Assembly (NCBI GenBank): GCA_037447655.1
Contig: JBBHKE010002882.1
Location: 339,612 to 403,611, forward strand
Reading direction: 5' to 3'
Length of the DNA: 64,000 nt
Source of the DNA: Zygnema cylindricum
Lineage: Eukaryota; Streptophyta; Zygnematophyceae; Zygnematales; Zygnemataceae
Under the pieces are notes generated by a model. It made no database searches and was not told where the DNA came from. It saw only the letters and a program-made list of their open reading frames with translations. Made by a program: the position numbers and the translations under genes. Positions 33,431 through 45,527 of the stretch are shown in pieces (position 1 is the first letter of the stretch; every line of letters starts with the position of its first letter).

Positions 33431-34486
33431 GATATATGCGTAAAAATTTAGTCACATAAACAGGCTCCTACAAACAAATATTTACATAAAAAGTTAGTTA
33501 CATAAACAGATACATACATAAACAGCTAATTCTATCAAGAGCAACTTATATAATCTGTAAACAGATATACATTGCGGCCGCAGGTGTATAAAGAGATATT
33601 TACAAAAATAACCTTTTTAACTAGTTATTTACCTATTTCTATCAACAACTGATTCTATAAACAAATAATCATATCAACGGTTACTTCTAAAAACAGATAT
33701 TTATACAACCAGAAATTTATATGACAAGTTAGTGACATAAACAGAAATAAAAGTCAGCATCTAATTCAATAAACAAATATTTATATCTAAAGTGATTCTA
33801 TAGACATATATTTTTATCAATAGTTAATTTTATAAACAAATACCTAGATAAACAGATATTTGTTTAAACAGCTAGATATATAAACAACTACACTGCCCAT
33901 TGCAATTAGTGTTAACAACACTATTTCAGGGAGCAGGCTACAATCCGCCACCTCTCCTTACCTTAAATTAGTATTATACTTCTAATTCCGCATTTCGACT
34001 AATAATTCCTTGACTGTACTAGCGATGGGCGATGTAGCCATATAAACAGATATTCATATCAGCATATACATATATAAACAAATGCTTGTTGACCTATTTC
34101 TATCAACAACTAATTCTATAAAGAGATTTTTCTAAATAGATAAACAGATATTTTAACAATTTGATAGGTGTAAAAAATATAGTTTATAGAAACACCAGCT
34201 GCTAATAGACCTATTTAAGCAGCAAATTCTATAAACAGATATGTCTATAAACAGAATTTATATAAACATATATGCATAGCTTTTTATATTAACAGCTTCA
34301 TATTTACATGTTAATATCAACAGCTAATTGTATACTTATTTTTGATATACGTATCAGCAGCTAATTCTATAAAAATATATATAAACAGCTAGAACAAACA
34401 TATGTTATCAGTTGTATACAGCATGTTGATATATGATATATGCTGTACTTCAAGCTGCAATTTATAAAGAGCTCCTCTCCTGGTAA

Positions 34487-34566
<80 letters not shown>

Positions 34567-34897
34567 TGCAGATACTTATATCAACAGGTAATTCTATATA
34601 GATATTAAAAACATTTTTTTACACAACTGCTGCTTTAACTATTGCTATCAACAATTAAATCTATAAACAGATATTTACAAACAACAGCTCCTCACCTCGC
34701 CATATACATATGTTGGAGATATTTCTATCAACAGGTATTTCTATAACGAGATGTTTATATGAACATCTTTTTATACAAATGCTTCTTTATCTATTTCTAT
34801 CAACAACTAATCCTATAAACAGATGTTTACAGACAACAGCTCCTCACCTCTCCTGGTCCTCACTGTGGCACCTGCCTCCCTCTTCGTCGGAGCTCAT
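26723..34897 (-). pseudogene. F-box gene, second copy, missing the last exon
   Basis: Exons by direct comparison: 34897-34848, 32566-32476, 32068-31916, 30231-30158, 29861-29792, 29621-29511, 28900-28726, 28265-28140, 26835-26782. All nine keep their frames and GT-AG sites. Exon 10, with the GYNC motif, is absent because the duplication starts inside intron 9. Reading through the exon 9 donor gives about 20 non-homologous residues to a stop at 26,723. Four substitutions seen in exon 3 relative to copy 1 are all synonymous. It is either a truncated paralogue that may still make an F-box protein or a young pseudogene. Confidence 0.8.
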
Positions 34898-35823
34898 CTT
34901 AAATAAACAGGATTTTGTACAAACAGCCAACTATATAAACATATGCTTATTATTATTTTTTTTTTATACAAACAGCTTTTTAGATGCCTAATAAAATCTT
35001 CAGAAAAGTACAAGATCTGCAAAGGTACAATTTCTGCAAGCCAAAGCAGAAAAAAAAAAAGGACAGACCGAAAGATAACAGGAATTCAAATATTCTTATT
35101 TAGGTGGAAAGAATCTTAGATTTGTGAAAGAAATAAAGAATACAAATTTTCTCAAATTTAGGATCAAATCCTATGCAGACTCTCAGGAAACAGAGATGAA
35201 AAAATGGCCTGCTTCAGAATAGGTTCCGATTTCCGATATCTAATTATTGACATTGAATATCGTCTCAAAAAATTCCATATCGAACAACATCACAGCCTTC
35301 AGGTCGCAATCGGGTACCGGAATCCGAAACCGACCGTTACCCGAACGCCCGCCTCGGATCCGGAACGGATTCGGGTGCAGAATTTTGGGGGCCGGCCAGA
35401 TTCGGGCGGGTGATTTACAAAAAAAAAAAAAAACGGCTACGGTCGGGTAAGCAAAAAACGAAAGAAATTGAAGGTTTTGTACTGTCCATACTATCCAACA
35501 TTATTGTACTTTGTACTCTTGGTATAAGGGAGATGTACCACTAATTTTGTACTTATTCCGGTACAGGTGGGTACGAATAGTCGAGAGAAATCCAGTTCCA
35601 GTTAGCTTTTATTTTCGTATACGCGTATCGGGTAACGTGGAACAATTTAGTAGTGTGACATAACCAGGTTAGGAATCGGGTGTTCGGATTTTGAAAAAAA
35701 AAATTGTCGATTTCGGGTATCTAAATTTTTGACTTTTGCGACCTCGACCAACCGGCGTACTAATGAACCACTTGATTCATGTCACACTGAACAACATTAC
35801 TTCTGACGCGCTACAAGAACTTA

Positions 35824-36833
35824 GGGCACCTTCCCATGTAACCGAAACTTTAATCTTGTAACTTTGTTTGTAGCGAAGATTATCCATACAGCTTTCAGAG
35901 CATTCCGATGTAAGCGCAAATAACTTGTTACTTCAAAAAGTGACAAGCGTATACATGTAACGAAACATGTGACAAACATAACGGTACAAAAAATGTTGCA
36001 AAACTTCCACTCAATTTCAATTTCAGACGTCCACCCGCACGCTGAACAATTTTTATCACTTCGCTATGTCTCTACGCCACATTGTCAACGTGGAAGCATT
36101 GCAGATGTTTAAGGTTTGTGACATTATGACGTCACGCACGTCACGCTCAACTATGACAACGCCGACGTCACATATTCTAAAACTTTCCACCATGGTTTTC
36201 CGATTGTATTTTTTTGTCTTTTCTCACTCTACTTGCCATCAAAATACGCCCAAAGATTGTCAAAAGAAAATGCTTTCAGAGATTTTCATTTAATACCATT
36301 ATTAACGTTTTTCGTTGCAAAAATTGTGAGGTAGACGTGGTAGTGGAAAAGGGACAGAGAGAGGGGCACTTTCACGAACTTCACTTTTGCGAAATGGCGT
36401 CCGTTGGTCGAGACCCCTCCACGGCCCCTCTACGGAAAAAAACGTACGGAAAGTCACGCTCAGGCTGAAAACGTGCAGTGGGTTTTTTTTTTGTACTCCG
36501 CGCACAGAAATTGTTAAAAAAATTCGACACGTGCGACAACATCTTTCTATTTGCTCACCTCATGGAACTATATTTAAAATCACCTCGCGAGGTGATTTTA
36601 CATAATGTTTGAAGATGAGCTGAAACGACGCGAAAATGGCTCGAAACGCCCTAGACGACAAACTGCATGGCGCTAAACGACAAACTGCAGTAAACATAAA
36701 GTTTTAAGGTAACGCAACTTGTACGGTGGTAATTTCAATTTTTTGGTACGGCTGCAGGTTTTCTCATTTTTTTCCAAGTTATAGAGGAAAACGACATAAA
36801 ATAAGTGTAACTTTAGCACATGGGAAAGTGCCC
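35824..36833. mobile_element. MITE A, complete, 1,010 bp, TTA target duplication with an empty site in copy 1
   Basis: Ends GGGCACCTTCCCATGT and ACATGGGAAAGTGCCC are inverted repeats (one mismatch), flanked by TTA at 35,821-35,823 and 36,834-36,836. Copy 1 of the segment reads straight through at the single TTA 24,959-24,961, which proves insertion. A perfect 26-bp palindrome lies at 36,575-36,600. The interior has no intact gene. PIF/Harbinger-type is inferred from the TTA duplication and terminal GGG. Confidence 0.8.
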
Positions 36834-37128
36834 TTAGGGTGTGTGCCCAAGTGTTCAAGTAAGGGTTTTTTTTCCGTTGTTTTGACAGAAAATAGGACTT
36901 GCAACAAAAAAATATTACGCCATACGAAAAATGGGCAAGAATGAAAGTACATTTTGCGTCATCTTCGAACTTGGAAAGTACTTCAATTTGGTGTTATTAT
37001 CATTTCGACCCACTTCCACGTCACGCCAACTCATTTTCACACTTGTACTGTTTATTTTCTCTTAATACAAAATTTTATAGTACATGTAAGTGTGTTTGTT
37101 TCTTTTCTCTTAATACAAATTTTTCATA

Positions 37129-37541
37129 GGGTACGGCCCCATGTGTCTAAATTCAGGTTTATCTCTGTCGTTTTCCTTAAAAATGTAGCGCTGTTCTGCC
37201 TAAGTTGCGACCATACAAAGGTATCGCAAATTTGTAGAGTACAATTTGCGTCATTCTCGAACTTAGGATATACGAAAATTTGTCGTCTTGTGTTTTATCG
37301 ACCAGTGTCACGTCATCTACCAACTTAGCGTAAACCACATCGGCAATGTGTTTTAAGCTAAGTAAAACCATTTACACCAATAGGAAAACATAATCCGACG
37401 TGTGAAGTTTTCAAAAAAAAATGATGATTGAAAAAAGTACAGGGTTGTTTGTTTTTGTTCGTATGCACCTTGTACGGTTTTTTTTTTTCACGGGTCTCGA
37501 GGCTGCTGTGCCTTTTGACAAAAAGGTGAAAAATTTGTAAG
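37129..37541. mobile_element. MITE C relative, left part only
   Basis: Starts GGGTACGGCCCCATGT, equivalent to the element at 25,207, but the right half is missing and similarity between the duplicated blocks ends here. Confidence 0.5.
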
Positions 37542-37544
37542 GGG

Positions 37545-39020
37545 GCCATTGCTAGTTGCCCTCACTGCCACTATCACCTTTTATCCCATCCACCCAATCA
37601 AACTACACCATTTCGCATTCTGCCACAAGTTGCCTTTAAAGTCAAGGGGAGGGAGCGGGAGAAAATATTTAAAACGACGTTTTTCAACCACCGCGGAAGA
37701 TATAAAAGCATTACTCTGTGCCATCTAAAAATTAGTACAATGTCAAAAAATCATTTTCCACATTAAAAATTAGTCTTCGCAGGAAAATCATTGGTACAAC
37801 ACTTTCCCCTAATCAATGTTTTCTTCTGAGACTCGCAATATGGCCTTAAAATTGTTTATATATTTTTAATGAAAAATAAAACATTTTTCTTCTTTCTTCC
37901 TTAAAGAAAAAAAAAACTTTGTTGCTTGCTTTTTTTTAGCTAACGAAAAAGTTGAGGCCGAGAATTTCTTACGGTTTGTCTGAATGAGTTAGAAGATTTT
38001 TCTTTGGTGATAACTTTTTATATTGACTTCATCTTTTAGTTTTGTACGTGAAATGAAACAGCAGTGTAAATCAAAAATGGAGGCTGAGTTAATGCGTATT
38101 GTGTTAGCTTCTGCTGTATGTGATTTATTAACATAATTGCTTATGGTCAGAGTTCAAAAGAGAGTTTAAAAGAGATTTTAGAAGAGAGTTCAAAAAATAT
38201 TTTAGAAGATATTTAGAAGAAAATTAAAAAAAAAAATAAGAGATTTTTTTTTAATGTGTAGCCTCTGTTTGACCGAGGCATAAAATAAGCCGAAGCTGGG
38301 TTGATATCCATCTCTCTCACCCATACAGATCTTGGTTGTGATATAAACCTTAAAAAATTAGGTTGTAATGATACTCCATCCTCCTTCCCTCACCCAGACA
38401 AGATGAGTTTCTTTAATTCCAAAATGCTAGGTTATTACATCTATGTGATTCGGTGTGAAAGTAGAGATTATGAGGTATGGTTTAACTTGTTATTCATTTT
38501 TGTTTTCGTTTCGGATATTTCTTTGTGTTGATAAATAAGTTAAGCATTTTTAATTCAAATATTTTAACTTGATACATAATAACAGTAAAATAGTAATAAA
38601 ACGATTGAAATTTGCTTTTTTTTTGTCGTTGTGGGCGACAACTTTACGATGGTTGTTCTCCTTATGTTGATACTTTTCTTATGAAAACCGGTTCTCTTAT
38701 TTTTATTTTTTATTTTTCTTGTTTTTGAAAGATTCCATTTCAAGTTCATGTTTTCATTTGCTGCTCACGATTTTTTTTTAGGTTGTTCCTATTGACCTTT
38801 ACGCTTGTATTTGAATTCGAGGTTTTGTAATTTTCTTCTAAAATTTGAGATTGTTTATTGATTACTAAAAAATCCTTCTGTTAATTTTTTCAGCTCGATT
38901 TTCTGCATATTTTCAATGTCAGACCCAAAAAAATGAATTTGCGTAACTCAAAAAAATAATCTTAAACATCAAAGACATGAGCTATTTTTTGAAGGTCATC
39001 TAAAATCCAAATTATCTCAT
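37545..39020. other. Unique AT-rich region with weak exon-like segments
   Basis: No long ORF. Possible exons on the plus strand are described separately (37,940-38,814). Poly-A and poly-T runs, and a TATAAAAG at about 37,700 that could serve as a TATA box. Confidence 0.5.
37940..38814 (+). CDS. Candidate small spliced gene, unidentified
   Basis: An exon at 37940-37973 (acceptor TTTTTTTAG, donor CG|GTTTGT) and one at 38040-38115 (acceptor ATCTTTTAG, donor GCT|GTATGT) join in frame into VEAENFLRFVREMKQQCKSK plus MEAELMRIVLASA. Separately, 38398-38474 (acceptor CTCACCCAG, donor GAG|GTATGG) joins 38782-38814 (acceptor TTTTTTTTTAG) in frame to give SRDYEVVPIDLYACI and a stop. The middle junction (38115 to 38398) is out of phase, so an exon is missing or the two halves are unrelated. 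No family recognised; low confidence. Confidence 0.3.
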
Positions 39021-39029
39021 GAAACCTAT

Positions 39030-39522
39030 TATTTGCCCCACCCATACATCCACTCTAAATACTTTGCATTTGTAAAACAATGTTTTTTGCCATTTTTAAA
39101 CATCCACATTAAATAATGTGCACTTGTCCTAAAACGGTTTTTGCCCTTAAAATACTATACACTAAATGTTGTGCACACTCTTTGACAATGTATTTTGACC
39201 CTCTTTCACACTAAATCTTGTGATATCTGGCAATGTGAATTGCTACTCCACACTTCCTTACGAAATTTTGTGATTTGAAATTTTATTTGCCCTTGTTATT
39301 TATTCAAAATAAATACGACATTTTTTTTTGCCACTGGCATACATCTACGTCAAATGTCGTTTACTCTATCAAACAATGTTTCTGTCATACATCCACTCTA
39401 TGTGTTGAGTACTTGTCTTACTATTATTTGCCCCACACACACCACCGACAATAAGCAATGTGCACTTGTCACACAATGGCTTTTGTCCTAATAATACTTC
39501 CACACTAAATGTTGTGCACACT
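39030..39522. repeat. Degenerate ~60-bp minisatellite
   Basis: Imperfect units containing CCACACTAAATGTTGTGCAC, CAATG and TTTTTGCC. A related array occurs at 50,893-51,220, on the other side of a related LTR. Confidence 0.6.
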
Positions 39523-40696
39523 TGTAACTCTGAGACCTCCATTGGTCCTCAAAGTAGGCAGCTCACAAGAAGCTTATCTAGATAGTGCCGACCCCAAGTT
39601 GATACAAAACCCAAATGACTAACACCTTGACAATCAAAATCCTAATACAGCTTCACCCTGATGATGTGTGCTCTGTTCTACCTTAGAATGCAAAGTTAGA
39701 ATATGAGTTTTAAATAACATTTCCCACTTTAAATTTCCCTTAAAAATGCAGCCAATCTGGCAAGAAAAAACTCTGACCGACTACACCGCTGTGTAGTGCG
39801 GACTCCCTTGAGTACGCAGCAAAAAGAATTAGTGAAAATGGTCCAGTGAGTGGGTTGTAATTAAATGGCAAAGTTTGCCTATTTATGTAGGTGCTTTTTC
39901 GCAGAGAGGCGACTACTTACCAAAATTATTCTAAGTCATAAAACCCCTCTCTAAGCCTTGTAGTACTAAGGTACGCACAAATCGTAAGACTATCGTACAA
40001 GAAAGTACAGTTACCGTCGTACTTTCTGTACGGTCTATGTACGACATCGCCATAATGTGACATTTGTCACATCCAAAATTGTCATCTCGCGTTCCGAAGA
40101 TCGCTTGATCCTTCGGATTTTGCCACGTGTCATCTAGAGTAGCGTGGCCCGAAAAACGCCTAGTCGCCCACTCCAAAATCCTGGCTCGTACCACAGCCGT
40201 TTGATAAAGACCGACATTCAAAATTGGCAGTTTAAGTAATTGCGCGGTATTTGTTTCACATTTGAAACATATGCGCGATATCCGTTTCGAGATAATCCGT
40301 AGTCCGTACAATACAAACTGTATCTATGTCCTACTATCCCGTTAAATGAATTAGTCTAAATGTTCATGTTTATATATATATCGTACTCTATATGTTATAG
40401 CACTAGTCGTAGAATACAAGATAAAGCTAGCGACTACTAGATTCTTGACGGACGGCAGGTACGAGGATCAAGTCCTGGAACCGTCAAGACACTTTTGGTA
40501 AACCTACCAAATACTTCAGCGTGTCTCTCTCTTTGGGTAGCATGGGGAGCCATGGCTCTGGCTTCCTCTCTAATCAAACTTTCAATGACTGCGACAAGTG
40601 TGGGGGTTTGGAGAGTGGTGCGAGAGGCTGGCTGCCTTTGCTGACTTCCTCTAATTAAATTTCCTTTATTCAGACCTAGAAAATTTATAAATTTCA
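39523..40696 (-). repeat. Solo LTR, copia family 1b (1,174 bp)
   Basis: Plus-strand borders TGTAACTCTG and AAATTTCA, flanked by ACACT at 39,518-39,522 and 40,697-40,701, a perfect 5-bp target duplication. No internal region remains, so this is the product of LTR-LTR recombination. It shares GCCATGGCTC and GACTGCGACAAG blocks with family 1 and is most similar to 49,714-50,892. Confidence 0.88.
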
Positions 40697-40854
40697 ACAC
40701 TCCCTTTAATTTTCTAGTCTACTTTCCTTTCAACTCCTACCAAATACATTTTTCTTTTCTTTTTCTTCTTTCTTTTCTTCTCATAAATCTTTAAGAAAAT
40801 AATCTCATATTCTAAAAGGTATGTTAAATGAGCTGAAATAAACACTGCATCTTG

Positions 40855-42430
40855 TTAATTACACATTTTATCAAGCATCCCACTTTTCATAAATCCGAAC
40901 AAAGATTTTATCCACCTCATCTCTTTTCCATCCACACAAAATCCATTTTTCTTCTTGCAATTCAAACAGCCAGCCCCATCTCCAATTTGCAACACACACG
41001 AAGATGCTAACCCTTTTATAGGCACACCTTCATAGATGGCATCACTCCCATTATTGATGTCAAAACCTTTACCCCCCAAATTTATCCTTAAATCAAGAGT
41101 CCTCACTAAATTCTTTATAAAATCAACATCTCCCGAACACATATTTTTATCTATGATAATTCTGCATTTTTTGAACTTTCCTCACTCTCTCCCTTGGAAC
41201 TATTTTCACTATCACTTTCTATTTTTATTCCCAAAATATATTTATCCCCTAAACCTTTAATTAAATATTCCTCTTCTGCCCTATTCTTAAACCCCCTCTA
41301 GATTTACTTCTCCCCATTCATCGAAATCCGTTGAAGTCCCCTTTTCCTACAAGTTTTTTGTTTCCAAAATATCTATAAAATTATCCTCATTATTATTATT
41401 TTTCTCCTTTTCAACTATAGATCTTAGATCTGACTTTCTCATTTCTAAGTCATACTTTTTACTCTCCTTGACATTTTATCATGTCTAACTCCCTCAAGTA
41501 CCTCCCTTCCCTTTACTACTCTTATGCCTCTAAAAGCACACTGTTTCTTTCCTGGAATTTTTTTGTGCCTTTTCTCTCTTCCCCATATTACTGATGTGAA
41601 AAAGCTCCAAAATTTCTCCTCTTCCCCTACTTCCTCCTCATTCACATTCCAACTTCTAATTTCTTCCAAACAAAGACACTCCTCCATATAGTGATCGGGT
41701 TCCCTACAATAGAAGCAAACCCCTTTTTTCAAAGCTCCCCTCTCTTTTCCTCTCCCTCTCTTTCTACCAAAAATGTGATAAGGTTTACCTTTGTCTTTCT
41801 TCCTCTCATCACGCTTCTGCTCGTCACTGTTATTTCTTTCATCACGCTTCCGCTTGTCACCGCCGTTCATCTCATCACGCTTCAGCCAGTCAACAACAGT
41901 TGTTAGTGCATTCACCCTTTCACCTCCCCTACGAAGCTCCAAATTACTTTCTCTCACAAGAATTATCCCTTTGGTAATGCTCCATGTCCATGAAGAGCCA
42001 TCCATTTGTCGAGCGTGCTTGAGTAACGTGAGGGAAGGGCCCAAAGCCCTGAGTCACCGGCATCGTAGTCCTGCAAATAACCCCCAAATGCGAATTCTTC
42101 CGAGAATGATGATCATGCCCAAGGTTGCCCACATCCCTCCCAAAGATATGCATGCAAAATAAGAGAGACGCTCCGGCATGGAATAGGGATGAGTGTAGGG
42201 GAAGGTGAAAATAATCCCCTTTACCTTCCTCCACACCTGGCCGAGAAAAGGGATTTTGGTCTCGGAATTTGGGCTGATATCCCAATTCCCGTGCTTCCTC
42301 TACGGGGAGTCGATTGCACTTGTTCCCTCAAAACCCACTGTCTTGATCTAAGGGGTTTCAGTTTACTCGAGAATGGTCACCCCAAAGCAAAGAGAACTCC
42401 AAATGAAGATATAAATGCACCACCACGTTG
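40855..42430 (-). pseudogene. copia-type gag-protease remnant, third family
   Basis: Frames at 42285-41944, 42044-41445 and 41142-40855 on the minus strand. The middle one has a repetitive KRDERN/EQKRDERK basic stretch and the zinc knuckle CFYCREPDHYMEEC (CX2CX4HX4C). The segment IILVRESNLELRRGGE parallels family-1 gag. The 41142-40855 frame begins near MCSGD and may be the protease region, but no D-S-G is visible. No LTR was delimited around it. Confidence 0.6.
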
Positions 42431-43469
42431 AAATATATATATAGGAAATAGGATTGGCTTTCCAGATTTAACAATATCACCTTGCCCTAGAAAAGGGAAA
42501 AAATGAAAGAGAATGTGAAATATAGTCAAGCAAGCTTAACGTACCCCAGCAATAAACGATGAGAATGAAAGAGAAAGACGACCCCTCTCCCGATAGTATC
42601 GTAAATAGGTATGGTGCTCCTTCAACCTTTGGTGTCTGCAGCTTGGAACCGACCAGACTCTTCTCGGTTTCAAATAACAAAAATTCAAAAAATCACCTAA
42701 AAAGCAGATAGTGCCAACTACCGGCCCGGACTGTGATTCCCACAAAAGACAGATCCAAAACCAAGATGGCAATATAGTCAAAACAAAACAGAGATTCTCC
42801 AAAAGAAGGTTTGTTGGAATTTCTGAGGGTTTTCACAAGAGACAGTACTGAAAAGCAACGTGTCTCGTTTGACCCCAAGTGCCTTATACATCAAAGTTTG
42901 TCAAATTGCAGGTCTAAAAGTGAAAGCTACGTTATTAACCTATGAGAGACAAGCAAATGTAATTCAACTGACATAAGACAAATAAATCCTTACTACACTC
43001 GGGGAAAAAAGTTATACTACGGACAGCGGCTAGATCCGCGGTCAGAAGTTATTATTTGGTCCACTATTATAAGACAAAGTCTTAAAAATGACACTAACTT
43101 GCCAGACTTTGACCTAACGTAATTAATGGACAAAAAATCAGCTAAGCCTCAGCTAAATTCCTACTAACGGCTAACAGCATAATCTAGATGCAAATCCGGA
43201 AATTTACGTGGCAATCCACAATATACCACCCACGAAGGCTGTCGGAAACTGGTCCCATGTGACGAAATTGCAATATTTGAAGCGGTAGAACTTGGTCATT
43301 CGACCTCCGTTAGACGCGAAATAAAATGCATTCCGCTCACTTTAGAAAATTTAAGGATCTCGTCCAGCTTGGTGCACTCACTCCTCCGTACTTTGAAGGC
43401 TGTAAAGGATATAATAGGCCAAGATCTCATTGGTGAAATACAGGTGTGCTTGAAAAGCACACAAGCTTG
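42431..43469. other. No gene recognised
   Basis: AT-rich, no motif in any frame. The right end passes into the truncated LTR of the next copia element, whose first ~440 bases are missing or replaced. Confidence 0.5.
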
Positions 43470-44064
43470 ACATATTGCGCAAGTATTTATGACGACCATG
43501 ATTGTAATCCGACTTAATCGGACGGCCACGAAGCATGCCAAGATCGCGGAATAGGTTTTCAGCGGTTTGCGGTCGACGCCACATCAATTGCCACATGGCA
43601 CAATCACATTGGATTACAGCATCTCCGAGATTTACAGAAACAAATCAAAAAGTGACATGTGTTGACTTGTTGGCCATGTCGTACAATGGCCGTACAAAAA
43701 GTACACCGACACTTGTACCTTTATGTAGAATACAATATTATGATTGGTGTTGTATTTCCGTAGATAGAGTTTTAGAGAGAGATAAGACTTCGAAAAAATT
43801 GATAGATTGGACCCTCTCTCCCAAAGAGCTTTTGTACAAAAGGTCAACTTTGACCCTTCATAACTTACTGCTCAGGGAGCAAATTCAAAGATTCTTTTTG
43901 CTATAGACCTAGGAGAGTCTTGCCTTCAGAGGGGTGAAGGTGGTCAAAGTTTTTGTTTGTCAAGGTGACAATTATAATTGCTAAAACACAAAGGGGTCAG
44001 GGTTATCCTAGAGGCTTCCTATGAACTGCCTACTCTGAGGACCTATGGAGGTCTCAGAGTTACA

Positions 44065-44079
44065 GGTTATTGGCCCACC
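44065..44079 (+). promoter_or_regulatory. Half-tRNA primer-binding site
   Basis: GGTTATTGGCCCACC directly after the LTR end TTACA, one mismatch to the initiator tRNA-Met anticodon arm. It is followed by CCCTCTAGGGTG, so that CACCC and GGGTG form a small hairpin around TCTA. Confidence 0.75.
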
Positions 44080-44128
44080 CTCTAGGGTGCCCATTTTCAA
44101 TGGAACTGGCTTCATATACTAGGAAAGT

Positions 44129-44997
44129 ATGATGACAAGAGCTCTATGTGAGAAACGATTTTTGGGAATAGTGAGTAGACGGGTGAGGAGTCCATCAAGT
44201 CTTGGGATCCCTCCAAGGTTTGGAGGAATCAGATTCACCAAATTGCAGATCCATCTTCAACGGAGGAGACAAAGGAAAGGGAGGTGGTGGACAAAGGAAA
44301 GAAGAAGGAGACGATCACATCTATAGCAACTGGTTCGGTATTCATGTCACCTATTTAGAGAAAAGAGGAGAATGATACACATACCTGGGACTTCTAAAAT
44401 ATGTTGGCAAAGCACTTCATCCTCCGCCATCTTACTCAAGGGCTTCCATCTCCTCATTTGCAGGTAGAGAGGGCATCCGATCTTTAGGTGACTCCCATAG
44501 AGATGTACCGAAGTGGTAAAATTCAGCAACAACAGTTGGCTGATCTGAAAATTAAGTAGTATGTATACAAAGGGGGAAAAATGTTGGATTTTTGCAATGA
44601 GCTTGCTACATTTTTCATGGAACTAGAGAGTGCTAGAAGAATATTTAGTGGAAAGGAAAATGTTAACTGTGTACTGATGAAGTTACTCGATGAGTTCGAG
44701 AACATAGTCCACCGTGTGCAAGACTTGGCGGACTCAAGGTGGATTTGGAATTCACTAGTATAGATGATTTTCGTTCGGGAGAATACGATTAAGATCCGAA
44801 GGGGAGAAAAGAGTGGGCAAGCCTTGGCAGCTGGGACCAATTAGAGGAACAATGATTCCAAGAAACAGGTTGGAAATTATCAAGGGGACGGGCAGAAAAA
44901 TCAGACCGAGGAGTTCGGGCCAAAGAAATCGAAGGGTTTGTTCCATTTTTGTAAAAAACCAAGGCACTGTATGGCTGAGTGCACTAAGTAAACCGAG
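44129..44997 (+). pseudogene. copia family 1 gag
   Basis: Starts MMTRALCEKR, broken into several frames. The segment at 44581-44763 (MLDFCNELATFFMELESARR) corresponds to the gag core. The zinc knuckle region near 44,937-44,990 reads FHFCKKPRHCMAEC: the first knuckle cysteine has become phenylalanine, so zinc binding is probably lost. A stop follows at once. Confidence 0.75.
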
Positions 44998-45462
44998 TTG
45001 CGGTTAAACGAGGGGCAGACCGGTGGACCCTCGAGAGGAAACAAAAAGGCCCTTGTGACACAGGTACATAAGGAGGAATCCGAGGACGAGGACGATGAAC
45101 TTCTATTGGATGGGGAGTTGGAAGCAAAAAACGAGGTTGAAATTCCACGAAAGCAAAAATGTGCTTTTGGTGGATTGAAAGGTGAAGCTGGCTGGATTGT
45201 AGATTCAGGTGCATCCATGCACATGTGTAAAGATAAACACCTGCTCACAAAGATAAAAAAGATTCCCACCGTAGAGATAGAGTACGGGGATGGGAGGATA
45301 GTCACTACAACTCTTGTAGGTTTGGTAGATCTAAAAGTGTTAGTAGAAGGAAAGACATCCATAGTTACATTCCCTGATGTATTGTTTATTCCGGAGCTCA
45401 ACAAAATCCTCATCCTTATGTTTGTATTAGATGATAAGGGTTTTGATACTAGCAATAGGTAA
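44998..45462 (+). pseudogene. copia family 1 protease
   Basis: An acidic linker (EESEDEDDELLLD) precedes WIVDSGASMHMC, where D-S-G is intact. Then VEIEYGDGRIVTT and LVEGKTSIVTFPDVLFIPE, the usual protease strands. The frame stops at 45,462 before the pre-integrase motif, which lies in another frame. Confidence 0.82.
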
Positions 45463-45527
45463 GGAGTCTTTTTACTGCTAGTTTTGGGGAGGAAGTTTAT
45501 TTTACTGTTGAAAAAGGTAGCCAAAGG

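Larger units (their letters stand above)
26406..37541. repeat. Large segmental duplication, copy 2
   Basis: Matches 15,728-25,605 (see the copy 1 entry). It is longer mainly because of a 1,010-bp MITE (35,824-36,833) and TA expansions. It lacks about 85 bases just upstream of the exon 1 start codon that are present in copy 1 (23,978-24,060). Confidence 0.95.
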
